Below, piece by piece: positions 44,585-56,700 of a DNA stretch of 64,000 bases. A program made the translations under genes and the position numbers. This DNA is from Avena insularis (Eukaryota > Streptophyta > Magnoliopsida > Poales > Poaceae), in the NCBI GenBank assembly GCA_023614405.1, contig CM042689.1, positions 332,730,305-332,794,304 on the forward strand, given 5' to 3'. The notes under the pieces were generated by a model. It did not search any database. It had not been told where the DNA came from and worked only from the letters and a program-made list of their open reading frames with translations. The stretch's first letter is position 1; each line of letters opens with the position of its first letter.

Positions 44585-46187
44585 ATTTAGTTGCTAGATT
44601 TTTCGGTGCAAAAGTAGAAAAGAAAAGACCTAGATCTAAAGTGCGCCTGCCCTATGGCCACGTCGTTCCTCTCGATCTAGATGGGCATCCATAGTGGAGA
44701 CATCTAGAAGAAGAACAAACCCCTCTGGGGCAAAGAGAAAGAAAGAAAAGAAACCCCAAAAGAACCCTAGATCCCGCATGCTAACCCTAGTTCTATCCAA
44801 GATCCCACTTTTTTCTCCCAGATCTTGCAAAAAAAAGCCCCAAAATCCCCAAAGAAATCCCCACAGATGCATCCCCAAAAGAGACTCAAATAAAAAAAAG
44901 GAGAAGGGGGGTGAACCCACTGCCGCCATGTGTGCCCAAAAGGCTCCCAGCTTGAGGCGTCGCCCACCCTCGGGTGGGCCTTGCCGCCATAAAGGGGGGG
45001 GGGCTCATGGTCCGTCCTCGGAGAGAGAGCAAGGTGGGGTGAGAGAGGCTCGCGACCTCGGAGAGGGAGGGGGCCACGGCAGACGAGCGGGCGCCTCACC
45101 TCGAGGCCATGCGAGCGATGCCAGAGGGAGGTCCGCCGGGCAGCCGCCTGCCGCCAGAGAGGGTGGCGCGGGTCTGGGGAGGGAGGCGCGCCGCAGCCAC
45201 CTCGCCGCCTGACTTCAGCAGGCTGCGCGCAGATAAAGGAAGAGGGAGGGGCGCCGAGGCGCCACTCGCCTCGGGCTCGTGCATCGCCTGGCCGGAGCCA
45301 AGGAAGAGGGAGGGGTGCGCCGAGGGGGCCGCCTCGCCTCGGCCCTTGCGCGGGTGAGCCTCCGCCAGAGAGAAGGGGTGTGGGGCGGATGGGGGGGAAA
45401 GTGCTTAGGGTTTCCTGGGCTGGCGGCGCGGGCGGGTTTTTAACCCTCCGAGGGGTGCGCGCAGCCACAGGATCTAGGTTAGGGGCATCCAACGGCCGAG
45501 ATCGGCCATGCTGGTGGTTGGCCAGCGCCAAGCAGCATGTGCCAGTCTTTGGCTGGGCCGTCCGTGGTTCGTCTGCTGTGGCGCACCTAACGCACGCGGG
45601 AGCGAGGCCTCAGGCTGTCATGGTCAGCCGCTGCTTGAGCTGGCCGGAGTCATGAGGCCAAGGCAGTCGCCGCTGCTGTGCCACGGTGGCCCAGTAAAGC
45701 TTGGGGGCAGTTTTTCTGTCCTTTTTTTATTTTTACAGAGTATGTTTGAGCTGTTTTAATTGTTTTTTTGCTTAGTTTTCTTAAGCAATTTCAAATAGTC
45801 TTTTATTTCAGAGAATATTTGACTACAGAATATGAAAGAGGCAGAATTTTTTCTGTAAAGTTTAAAGTTCATGAAAGTCATTATTAAGTTTCCGCTGCAA
45901 ATAGATGATTTTAAATTGCAATCATGCAATGAAAGTTTGTTTAAATTTTGTTATAAATATGTGACAAAGTAATTAAAGATGATTGTGTCCCATGTTATTA
46001 ATTGACCAACGTTATTAATAAACATGACCATGATCGTTTTCATTGAGTATTAAAGGTGCATTTAACTTTATTTCTACCCAACGGTGATGTAATGTTAAAT
46101 AGCACAAACAATTGCATGCATAATTTATACCAACGTTGAATTAATGCATACAGTTGTTTTCTTTGGTTTGGTGATCTCACGTCTTTT
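44585..46187 (+). other. Long untranslated leader of copia D
   Basis: GC-rich to about 45690 and AT-rich afterwards. It ends with TTTGTGGTTTTCAG immediately before the gag frame, which looks like a splice acceptor, so the leader may contain an intron. A 254-codon minus-strand frame (44767-45531) is judged a composition artefact. Confidence 0.5.
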
Positions 46188-49100
46188 GTGGTTTTCAGGA
46201 GGTCTCAACCTCATGAGCTGTTTGAAGGACATCCCGCTGCTAAGGGGGACAACTACTCCGAATGGAGGAAGAAGGTTGATTTGGCGTTAATATGCGCCAA
46301 AGTGGATTGGGTGGTTGACACCAAGCAACCAGTCAAGCCTGCTACCCTGTCAGAGGAGATGCTGAGGAAATTGCTGCGTTTGAGAAAAGGAAGAGGGACC
46401 ATGCTCCATTGGAGCTGGCCTACTCGATTGATAATCAAAAGTGGGTGAACGCCAACAAGAATGTTTGGCCTTTGTAAAGAACACAATTGAGAACACCATA
46501 GTAGGCTCAATTGGAGAGAGTGCCACCGTGGGCGAATACCTTGCCAAGATAAAGAGCCAGTTTACTGGCTCTTCAAAGATGTATGCGACCCAGCTGTTAA
46601 AACATCTGGTGACTGAAAAGTACACGGGAGGACCCCACGGAATAAGAGAGCACATCTTGAGGATGTCAAACATGGCAGCCAAGCTGAAGCCCATGGATGA
46701 GGACCTCGAGCTAAAGCCTGCACTTTTGGTGCACCTGGTGATGGCCTCTCTTCCACAGCCATTCGAGAATTTTGTAATAAACTATAATATGTCCCCTGAA
46801 AAGTGGGACATAGAAAAGACCATTGGGATGTGCTCCCAAGAGGAGGAAAGGCTGAAGGCCCTTAACGATGGTTCCTTGAACTTCGTGAAGGACAATAGAA
46901 AGAGGAGCTTCACAAACGGTAACCATGGTGGCTCACCCTCCAAGCCACATGGCAAGGGCCCAATGCAGCACCAGTACCAGCACCAGCAGTCCACCCCTGG
47001 GGAAAAAGACCAGTGCCACCACTGCAAGAAGGTTGGCCACTACAAGAAGGATTGTCCCGTATGGCTGAAATACATCATGGCCAAAAACGGTAAAGATATA
47101 GTCTCTTTTGTTAATGAATCTCTGTATGAAAAGTTTTCTAGATCTACTTGGTGGATTGATTATGGTGCAACTATTCATGTTGCCAACTCTTTACAGGGGT
47201 TCCATTCGACAAGGATTTTGCTAAAAAGAGAAAGACTCATTGAAGTGGCGAATGGGATTGAAGCAGAAGTGGAGGCCATTGGTGACATCCCCCTGGAGCT
47301 GGCTGATGGATCTTCTATTTTGCTCAAGGATGTTCTTTTTGTTCCTTCAATTCATAAAAATTTAATAAGTGTGTCGTGCTTGGACAAAGATTCTTATGAG
47401 TGTTATTTTGGAAATGGAAAATGTGCCATTTGGTTAAAAGATATTTGTGTGGGTGTTGCTACCCTACATGACAAGTTATATTTATTATCTTTGCATGAGA
47501 AAGTATTTTCTGTGTGTGATGTGAATGAAAAAGTTCCCTTGTCGAACAAAGAACAAAAGAAAAGAAAACGAACTCTTGACTCATCAAAGTTATGGCACTG
47601 CAGATTAGGCCATATTTCGAGGGGAAGAATAGAAAGCCTCGTTAAAAATGACATTCTTCCTCCGTTAGAGTTCTCAGACATAGAACAATGCATAGATTGC
47701 ATTAAAGGAAAGTATGTCAAACAAATTAAAAAGGGTGCAAACCGAAACATAACTACACTAGAAATAATCCACACGGATATTTGTGGACCGTTTCCGGTGA
47801 AAAGTGTGGATGGCTATGATTCATTCATAACATTCACGGATGATCACTCCCAGTATGGTTATATTTATCCAATTAAAGAAAGATCTGAAGCATTGGATAA
47901 ATTTAAAATTTTCAAAGCTGAAGTAGAAAATCAGCATGATAAAAGAATTAAAATAGTTCGGTCCGATCGTGGGGGGAGTACTACGGTCGGCATACTCCAT
48001 ATGGTCAAGTACCAGGACCCTTTGCAAGGGTCCTGCAAGAAAATGGAATAGTCGCCCAGTATTCTATGCCGGGCGAACCTCAGCAAAATGGAGTAGCTGA
48101 AAGGTGTAACCGTACCCTTATGGATATGGTGCGCAGCATGATGAGCTATTCCACCCTCCCATTGGGATTGTGGATGGAGGCGCTTAAAACCGCCATTCAC
48201 ATTCTCAACAGAGTACCAAGTAAGTCGGTGCCCAAAACACCGTATGAATTGTGCAGGCAGAGTCCCCTCTCTGCACCACTTGAGGGTATGGGAGAGCCCA
48301 GCTGAGGCAAAAGTTTTCAATCCAAACATTGCAAAGTTAGACCCCAAAACAGTATCTTGCCACTTTATTGGCTATCCAGATAAGTCAAAAGGCTATCGTT
48401 TCTACTATCCCGACAGGTACACAAAGTTTGTAGAAACGAGACATGCAGTCTTCTTGGAGGACGAATTGATGAGGGGGATCACGGTAGCTAGGAAAATTGA
48501 TCTTGAAGAGAAGAGGCTGCATGCACCTAATCCGATGACTCAGGAGCCATTTTTCTCGCTACCTGTTGTGCCACCATCTACAACCCCTGAGGTTGTGGTG
48601 CCGACACCTGTTGTGACTCCACACGTGACAACAATGGGCGAAAGTTCGGAACCTGTCCATCAGGAGCCACCTGAACCCCCTGTTGAGCACGAAAGGGAGC
48701 CAGAACAGCCACCTACTGTAAATGTGCCTGAACCCGAGGCAAGAAATGAGCAAGAGTCTGATGAACTCAGAAGGTCTAAAAGAGAACGAAGACCAACCAT
48801 TTCTAAAGAAATTTACAAAGTCTACAATGTAGTTCATATGGAGGGCGATCCTACCTCATATGAAGAAGCCATGGGTAGCCCTCACTCAGCCAAGTGGGTG
48901 GAGGCAATGGAAGATGAAATAAAATCGATGAGTTCCAACAATGTTTGGGACTTAGAGGAAATTCCTAAAGGAGCCAAAACAGTAGGATGCAAATGGGTCT
49001 ACAAAACAAAGTATGACTCCAATGGGAATGTAGAAAAGTACAAAGCTAGACTTGTGGCAAAAGGTTTTACGCAAAGATAAGGCGTAGATTACAATGAGAC

Positions 49101-50419
49101 TTTTTCTCCGGTCTCATGTAAGGACTCCTTCAGAATCATCATGGCACTAGTTGCACATTTTGATTTAGAGTTGCACCAAACGGATGTCAAGACGGCATTT
49201 CTAAATGAAGATTTAGAAGAAAATGTTTACATGAAACAACCCAAGGGTTTTTTCATGGAGGGGAAGGAACATATGGGATGCCGCCTAAAGAAATCCATTT
49301 ATGGGTTAAAGCAAGCCTCTAGGCAGTGGTATTTAAAGTTTAATGATACCATTAAAAGATTTGGATTCAAAGAAAATGTTGAGGACAACTGCATTTATGC
49401 AAAGTTCAAAAGTGGGAAATATATTTTCCTAATTCTGTATGTGGATGACATTCTACTTGCCAGCAGTGATGTTAGTCTACTACTAGAGACAAAGAAGTTC
49501 TTGTCATCAAATTTTGACATGAAAGACCTTGGTGAAGCTTCTTATGTTTTGGGCATAGAAATTCACCGAGATAGAAAAAATGGAGTGTTAGGACTGTCGC
49601 AGAAAGCGTATTGTGAAAAGATTTTGAAGAAATACAATATGCATGCGAGTAATGCGACACCTGCTCCCATAGTCAAGGGCGATAGTTTTAGGAAATCCCA
49701 ATGTTCAAAGAATCAATATGAGATCGATCAAATGAAGTCAGTACCATACGCTTCGGCTGTTGGAAGCTTACAGTATGCACAAGTGTGCACTCGCCCTGAC
49801 TTAGCATTTATCACCGGGGGTACTCGGTAGATATCAAGAGAATCCAGACATAGAGCACTGGAAGATGGTAAAAAAAGCTTTGCGTTATGTGCAAGGCACA
49901 AAAGGCCTCATGCTAACATATAGACGATCTAATTCCCTAGAGATAAAAGGGTATTCAGATGCGGATTTTGCGGGAGATAAAGACGACCGAAAGTCCACGA
50001 CAGGGTATGTCTTTACTCTCGCAGAAGGTGCTATTTCGTGGAGAAGCGCCAAACAGTCGATAGTTGCATCATCTACGATGTATGCAGAATTTATAGCATA
50101 TTATGAGGCCATGAGACATGCGTTATGGTTAAAGAAATTTTTACCCGACTTGAAAGTGGTTGACTGCATCAGCAGGCCACTAAAGATGTACTGTGACAAC
50201 GAGCCCGCAGTATTCTATGCTCACAACAACAAGTCGAGTAATGCTACAAAGTCTATAGATATAAAGTATTATGTTGTGAAGGACAAAGTCCAGGATCAAA
50301 CTATAAGACTCGAGCATATAAGGACAAAGGATATGCTTGCGGATCCGCTAACGAAAGGCTTACCACCCAATGTGTTCAAGGGACACATAGCCGGCATGGG
50401 TTTAACGGGAAGCCTATGA
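46188..50419 (+). pseudogene. gag-pol polyprotein of copia D, slightly broken
   Basis: Gag (46188-47050) has the WVVDTKQPVKP region and zinc knuckle CHHCKKVGHYKKDC. The protease site reads WWIDYGATIHV, with Asp-Tyr-Gly where the family has Asp-Ser-Gly. The integrase has the GAG-pre HCRLGHISRGR block and core residues in IHTDICGPF, FTDDHS and RSDRGG. RT has [29 protein letters not shown] and YVDDILLASS. RNase H has GYSDADFAGDKDDRKSTTGY and DPLTKGLPP. Breaks are a frameshift near 46440, scrambling near 47975-48060, a frameshift near 48270, a TAA after TQR at about 49078, and a frameshift near 49825. It resembles copia families common in cereals; non-autonomous as it stands. Confidence 0.93.
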
Positions 50420-50584
50420 CTCCTGGACTACAGAGGCCCAAAAGTAACAGGATTTGTTTCAAAACATGAAGGTATATAGTGGCTGTCTGATTCTATCGGC
50501 AATTGAGCTGAGACGATGAAACATGCTCTATGTATCGTTCTGTGATGAAATAAGTAAAGTACAAAGTTAAAAGTAAAGTCGAGA

Positions 50585-50597
50585 TCAAGGGGGCGAA
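50585..50597 (+). other. Polypurine tract of copia D
   Basis: TCAAGGGGGCGAA directly before the right LTR, the plus-strand primer site. Confidence 0.75.
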
Positions 50598-50944
50598 TGT
50601 TAGATAGATCTCAACGTGACTGGGCCCAACGGCCCAGCACGCCCCTATCCGCGCCCTGATCGGGGACGCCCAACCCTATCTGGTTGGTGGGCCCCTGTCG
50701 CCGCGCTATATAAAGTGGTGGGGGGCTGGTAGCGCATGGTACGAGGTTTACCGCTGTGCCAACGCCCCACCTACATCCCTACCGATCTAGGGTTTAGCGC
50801 GAGCCGACGGGAAGCACCGCCACCACCGCACACCCACGCCGTCGCCCCCTTTCTCCCCATGGCCAACGACGGCGGGTCCAGCTCCGGGACCAGTTCCGGC
50901 ATCCCCTCTTGCTCATGTCTGTCGAGCCAGGGAGCAGGTGGTTC

Positions 50945-50976
<32 letters not shown>

Positions 50977-51051
50977 TTTTTGATCTAAGAAAGGTAAAGT
51001 ACAGTGCTACTGATAAATCTAGACTAGATCCATTACATGATTGTTTTAACA
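50598..51051 (+). repeat. 3' LTR of copia D
   Basis: 454 bp, very similar to 44119-44569. The (CT)n tract here runs on into (TA)n at about 50945-50976. Confidence 0.93.
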
Positions 51052-52877
51052 AGAAGTTCATGCCGACAAAGTTCTCATCAAAATCAACAAGGGGCCCTCC
51101 AATCCCAGCCTATAACTTATAATAAATGAAGTAGCAACAAAGGATTACATAAGTGGAAAATAGCCACTGATAGGTCATACTCTGATGGACTATCTATCTC
51201 CAACAGGAGGAAAGAGATAAGAGAAGTCAACACAGTATACCTTGGTGATTTTACAAGTGGACATCTGAAGCTCTTCGCAATCAAATCTACTACGTTTGCC
51301 AGTCACGGTCCCATCTGTGGCCATTAATTTGCCTGATTCAAATCCACGCCCTAGAGCTACTACCTGAGCTCCGACCTCAGATTGAGACGTTTCATCGAGT
51401 TTTGCTGCACGATAGCTGCAGACACCCTCGATGCTAACAACAGCCACGTTATACTGTAAATTATAATGTTGCAATGTCACATCCACACGTTCTTTACTTG
51501 GAAGGCACACTTCAATCTACAATATTGAAGTGAGACTTGCTAGTATCTTAAATGAACAAGTAAAACAAGCTAATAAAGGCTAGGAGCACCAACCTTCCAT
51601 TCAGGGTGAATGTTCTTTTCATCACTAGAACCTCTAACCAAACTTGCTGAAGTCAGAATTCTTGTAGTGGATTCATCGCATTCTATAAATATGCCTGTGC
51701 AAGCAAACCGTCTTGAAATTTTTTTCTCTGCACAAAATGTATTTTCTAAACTTTCAACAAGTGAAAAAAAATACGGAAACATAATGAGCTTACAACAGCA
51801 CAATCATCCTTTTTATGTTCCCCAGAACCCTCAAATTCTACAATGAACGAGGCAAGCGCCACAACACTTTGAGACATCTCTCAAGCAACTCTCCCAGTGG
51901 GTTCAGTCCAAATCCCTCTTCAAAGTCCCACTTCAAGTACATGCCATCTGGCAAAATAAGCATAGCACACCAGTTGAGGTGTCAGAACAAAGCTGTCAAA
52001 AATTGAAATAGCAGGGAATAGTATCACGATGGATAGCAACTACTCACCATCAGCAAAACTTGGCAAGGGATAACCAGAAGCTATTAACATCTTATTTACT
52101 TGATTTCTAAATCCTGGTGCAACAGGTTGAAGCGATTCATGACAATGTTTTAGTAATGATCATCATAGTAAAAACAAATGCTAGTGCAAAAAAAGGTGAA
52201 GCAATTCACCATGCAATGGTAACGATTGTAAAACTAGAAAACTACCCACTCACCATTAGGTTGCCAGGGAGCAAGTATACACCTAAGTTCATCATCAGTG
52301 CGTACTGCTACAAGGTGAAGTAATTAGTGATCCAGTGATGATCAAAAAGCTTAGTAATAGTCATTGCTGGGAACATTAGGATTTGATAAATTGCATCATA
52401 ATACTACTACAAACACTAATTTAAACTAGCCTTGCACAACGCTAGAGGAAAGAAAATATGATTATTGGTAAGTAACGTTAGAAAATGAACTGTTGGCTAG
52501 TGCATATCATCTTAAGAGTGATTGTGCTTAAGTTACCTTTTGGACCGTCGCTATGAGATGCAGAAGATTTGTGAATCTTATTTGTATGGCAACGATCTTG
52601 TTTACTTGCAGCCCTGAATGTAGTAATCGATGCAAAGCTGAAGGGTCATTTTCAGGCATGTATGTCGATAACTAAAACATCTGAATGGCCATGGTCGAAA
52701 AAATAGAGTTTACAAGAAAATAAAAAATATAGAAAATAAGAATCACGGTTCTGCAACAAGAACAATAGCACAGCGTGATGTACTAGAATAGATGCAAGAA
52801 GAATAGTAACATTGCAAGAAAATGAGCAACATTGTAGTTTTCTTTCATGCTTACAGGGATGGATGCAAGATTGCTTA

Positions 52878-54210
52878 GAGTGAAATGCATCCAAAGTCCC
52901 TAAACTTGTTGGCTAGTGTCTACAACAGTCCTTAAACTTAGAAAATGCACCCAGTCAGTCCCTAATCTCACTCTATGGGTCCACGTACGGTCCAAACTAC
53001 ATCCGCCGTATTTTGAGGACGTGGCAGCTGATTGGACCCACATCATCGTTGTATATACCTTTAGAAATCCCAAAATAGGAGAGTTCCCCGCCACGCCATG
53101 CTTCCGCATTGACGAACTGCTTGCCGCCGGTGACATCGTGTCCCCGCGGATGGCGGTCGCCGGCCTGACGTCCTCGCTCTCCTCCCACGGCTGCGTGAGG
53201 AGCCCATTCCTGAGGTACTTGCAAACCAGCTTTACGTCTCACGGCTGTTCGCTGTGTATCCGCCACGCCAGGATGGCCTTCCCATGGCTCAGCCTCCACC
53301 GTCCATGAAGTCACGCGCCATGCGGGCACCCGGTAACCACCACGCCTGTGCCATGCGCCACCGCGTCAGCGGCGTCCTCAGCAGCACTTGGACAAATACT
53401 AGTTTCTGTCGCGGACCGCGGTAACTAACTCCCTGACCTGCTCTTTCTAGAGAGACAACCTCATGTCGAATGAGATGTACAACATCGACGACGACTGCCC
53501 GTCGAGGCACTCATGCTGCGCCGCAGCCGCAAAGGGTGGGGCCCAGGGAGAGGAGGGTAGGCGGAGCACAGCCTCAGTCTCGTCGGCTTCGGCTCCTAGG
53601 ACGGACGCATACGGATCAGCTGGTCGGCGCACACGATGTGCTCTTCGGAATGCCAGAGCGACGGGCGCAATCAGATGAGCAGGGGGCGCGCTGCTCGACC
53701 ACGAGCACCTCCTCGCCCTCCAATTCTGTGCACTCAACGTCCCGCGCTCGCGTCACGAGACCCCGGCCCATCCTTGCCATTCAGAACCACGTGCAGCCCC
53801 TCTTCGAGGCCTTCTGCAACGGCGGCGATGCACGTGCCTTGATCACGGCGCTCCCGCAGAAGTTCTCGGCGGCCCAACGCCGCGTCGTCTTCCTGCCGCA
53901 TGACAGCGGTTCTTTCTGTGTCACGACGGACGGGAATCGCTATGGCGACTACAGTCTACAGACATACGTGGCCTGCTTTTATTCAGAAGAAGGTGATGTG
54001 TGGCTTGCTGGAGACGAAGGCACAAGTTCGGCTCTGTTGCATATGGTCCCAATACAGTGAACACGTCAGCAAAATACGGGTTCAGTCCAGTTTTGGACTG
54101 TATGTGGACATAGAGATCGAGATTAGGGACTGCGATGGTGCATTTTCTGACTTCCAAGGATGGTTTTAGACATGGCCAACAACTTCAAGGACGGTGGATG
54201 CATTTCACTC
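52878..54210. mobile_element. Pack-MULE-like element, 1.33 kb
   Basis: Inverted terminal repeats of about 120 bp begin GAGTGAAATGCATCCA at both ends. A perfect 9-bp duplication, GATTGCTTA, flanks them at 52869-52877 and 54211-54219. The inside (about 53090-53970) is strikingly GC-rich next to AT-rich flanks and has gene-like frames on the plus strand, but no transposase. One frame at 53470-54060 includes VQPLFEAFCNGGDARALITA. Captured GC-rich gene fragments within MULE ends are the hallmark of grass Pack-MULEs. The source gene is not recognised. It lies between the two parts of the protease gene, probably in an intron. Confidence 0.88.
53470..54060 (+). pseudogene. Probable captured gene fragment inside the Pack-MULE
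   Basis: An open GC-rich frame with residues such as QKFSAAQRRVVFLPHDSG and a YGDYSLQTYVACFY segment. The first third is low-complexity and may be out of the true frame. No family was recognised, and the true strand and frame are uncertain. It could be a chimera of pieces from more than one gene. Confidence 0.4.
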
Positions 54211-54219
54211 GATTGCTTA

Positions 54220-55776
54220 CATGGAAGTGCAGTGTACTTGGCCATTTAGGTACTATTTAGTTGTGTTCAAGTCGCATTTTGCTTGCGACTGAATGCTTGG
54301 GTAGCAACTTGGACGTTCAAACAGACACAGAAATTGCCAGCGTTAGCAGCAGCTCAAGCATCAGTGATAGGATAAGCCCTCTGCTGGGCAAGTGGGCATG
54401 TAACCGTGACCAGGATCAGTCTGAGGAAATTGAAGAGGAAGACTTGGGATTACCTAAAACAATCTTGATGGTTATTCATTTACTTCTTTGTACTGGTAGA
54501 GTGTTAAATTATGCATGCCATTGTCTACACAAATAATGGTTGTAGCTTTGTTAAATTGTATGTCATGTCATGTCATGTCATGTCATGTTAAAGTTACATT
54601 TTTCCTCATTTTTGCATTGTTGATGGACAACAAGACGAAGATGCTAGTTTATGTGGCCGTGGCATATATATTTTTCCAATCGGGCTAGCCCCTTTTCCAT
54701 TAATTGCATAACTGAAAGGAATACACGATTCTAGTTATCTGTACAAACAGCAATTAAAGGAGGGAAAGAAAGCAATGGGGATCACGAGTTGGGGCACCAA
54801 TGGGACACCCGCTGCGAGTGCTCGACTGCCATGGCATATATGACTAAGATGTTCAAGTTCAGTTTCTATTTTTCAAAATGTTATCTGGTTCATATTACTG
54901 AACTTATCATTGTGAACTTGTGAAACTTATATATCGCTGAAATCAAATGCAAAAAAGGAGTAATCTCATCACCTCATGACATAAAGGAGTAATCTCATCA
55001 CCCCATGAAAAAAAGGTCAGCAGAGCAACCTATAGTCCTATATACATCGTCCCTTCAAGCAAACAAAAAAGGGTTCATCCTACCAACCTCACAGCCTTCT
55101 ACCCAAGAAAAAACTGGCTCATCTCTCTCATCCAACCAAACGAAAAAAAAGGATATACCCTCCATGTGGAAATGGATATCTCAACACATTCCTGCTTCAC
55201 CTCAAACCAAACACACCCTAAGGGTTTCAAAGGTAAGAATGGGGTGGACTTCTTGCAAATTGCAACGCCCCCATCACCTTCATAACCATGACATTTGGTG
55301 TTGTCACTTCACTCAATATATATTTCAAGAATGAAGCACAACATAGAAATTCAAAGCTCTAACAGTTCTTGGTCCCACATAATGCATATGGTATTTTCAT
55401 CAATATGGCTTTTGAATGAAAGTAACTATTAATCAAGCATATGCACACCATATTTCTAGCTCACTTGAATTTTCGGTTTTTGCAGGTTAGCGTTTTGAGG
55501 CCTCGGTCCTAAGCTTTTTTCCTCGTTGGCATGGATGCTTTGAACTATGTTTTGTTCCGTGTGGAAAAAAATGCATACTATATTTTCATGAGCACAATAC
55601 TTTCGTTAGTTTGATTTATTCTACACATCTGCACTTCTGTCAAGAGACCTAGTGAAGAAATAAAGTCTTCTCAACCAATTTGCATACTGTCATACTGTGT
55701 TGAAGAAGTAAAATAGCAAAGGGCAGTAATCCAACTGGAAAATCTGTTCAACATAAATGCTAGAATTCAACCTTAC
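54220..55776. other. Noncoding stretch, probably intron of the protease gene
   Basis: It contains a (TGTCA)5 microsatellite at 54561-54587. A 27-bp tandem duplication around AAAGGAGTAATCTCATCACC lies at about 54955-55010. A small frame at 54261-54536 shows no recognisable family. No exon-like match to the protease family was seen. Confidence 0.4.
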
Positions 55777-56700
55777 CAGTATACAGCATGCCCCAAGCAT
55801 TCTAAAATAAGATTACTTGGTAGGAATGGATTTATTTCCCCATCATAGTAGTTGATGCCAACAATATTCCCATCAGAATCAACAAGTGGTCCTCCACTGG
55901 CAGCCTAGCACAAACAATTAACTTACACTCAGACTGCCACACATACAGAAAATAATGTAATTTTGGGGCACAAAAAAGTTCAGTACCCATAAAATAATGA
56001 TAAATAATATGACCCTAATATCGTGAATGCAATGTACAATTGTTGACTTCAGCCATGTAGAAAAATCAGAAGAGATATCAACAGCGCACCTCGATGATTT
56101 TACACGTGGACAATTTACGCCCTTCCTTATGAATTCCACCTGTCAATGACCCTCTGGTGGACATTAATTTGCCTGAGTCAAAGCACCGCCTTACAGCTAA
56201 TAACTCAGCAGACGACTCGACTTGCATGTCATTGCCAAGACATGCTACAAGAAGATCAAGGGAGGGTGGCAAGGAATGGGTGATGATAACAGCCAAACTG
56301 GAAGGACCCGAATAATACTGCAACGACCCACGGACCACTTCGTTATTTGGAAGGCGTACTTTGATCTGTAGTCATGTAGTGATACAGTAAAGCAAGACAA
56401 ACGTTATGCGTAACTATTACCTATATCATAAATAAGAAGGCAAAGCACAGAAAAGTTGGCAGCACAAACCGTTAAATCGCGCCAGAGATCTTGGTATAAT
56501 GATCTAAACAAACTTCCTGTCGTCAGAAAAGAGGCTGAAGACAGTTTTCTGTCAATAACCAAGCCTGTGCATTCAGAATGCAATGCCTCTCCTACACAAC
56601 ATCACAATTTCAGTCATTAAGTACTGATGGCTAAATGCAAACATGGGAGATGTGCATGTAGTAGTATAATCACCATCAAATGAAGCGAGGCAGACAATAC
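55777..56700 (-). pseudogene. Do-like protease gene, first domain, cut by a LINE
   Basis: Exons right to left: 56674-56700 (IVCLASFDG, 5' end lost), 56470-56591 (LHSECTGLVIDRK, then FLTTGSLFRS), 56090-56365 (IKVRLPNNEVVRGSL, then RKLSTCKIIE) and 55777-55904 (AASGGPLVDSDGNIVGINYY). Exon order and GT/AG borders parallel the domain at 51052-51735. Unlike that one it keeps Ser in the SGGPL active-site position. The first visible exon ends abruptly at 56700, where the poly(A) end of a LINE begins. A LINE insertion therefore removed or displaced the N-terminus. It probably forms the upstream part of the gene that ends at 43053. Confidence 0.72.

Larger units (their letters stand above)
44119..51051 (+). 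mobile_element. Complete Ty1/copia element D, 6.93 kb, inside a protease exon
   Basis: Near-identical LTRs of 451 and 454 bp (44119-44569 and 50598-51051) start TGTTAGATAGATCTC and end TTGTTTTAACA. A perfect AGAAG duplication lies at 44114-44118 and 51052-51056. A primer binding site follows the left LTR and a purine tract precedes the right LTR. There is a long 1.6-kb leader before gag. The coding region (46188-50419) has a few frameshifts and stops. High LTR similarity and the clean duplication point to a fairly young insertion, later than the protease gene, which it splits. Confidence 0.95.
43053..52640 (-). pseudogene. Do-like (trypsin-like) protease gene, second domain to C-terminus, broken by copia D
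   Basis: Exons read right to left: about 52548-52640, 52246-52320, 52052-52125 (SGYPLPSFADG), 51800-51955 (KWDFEEGFGLNPLGE, then VVALASF after an apparent frameshift), 51592-51735 (RRFACTGIFIECDES, then TRILTSASLVRG), 51241-51516 (IEVCLPSKER, YNVAVVSIEG, STCKITK), 51052-51109 plus 44041-44118, about 43900-44001, 43220-43267 and a final 43053-43130 (WPVPDPEWVYP). Most have GT/AG borders. This matches the grass protease Do-like family with a degenerate trypsin fold. The active-site region reads AGIGGPLVDFD, so the catalytic Ser position holds Ile. Copia D interrupts the exon just after VGMNF. With the pieces at 55777-56700 it probably formed one two-domain gene. Confidence 0.75.

Noticed and set aside
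44767..45531. 254-codon minus-strand frame in the leader of copia D
   Set aside because: Strongly GC-biased, Pro/Arg/Ala-rich, antisense to the element, and without any motif. It is most likely a composition effect.
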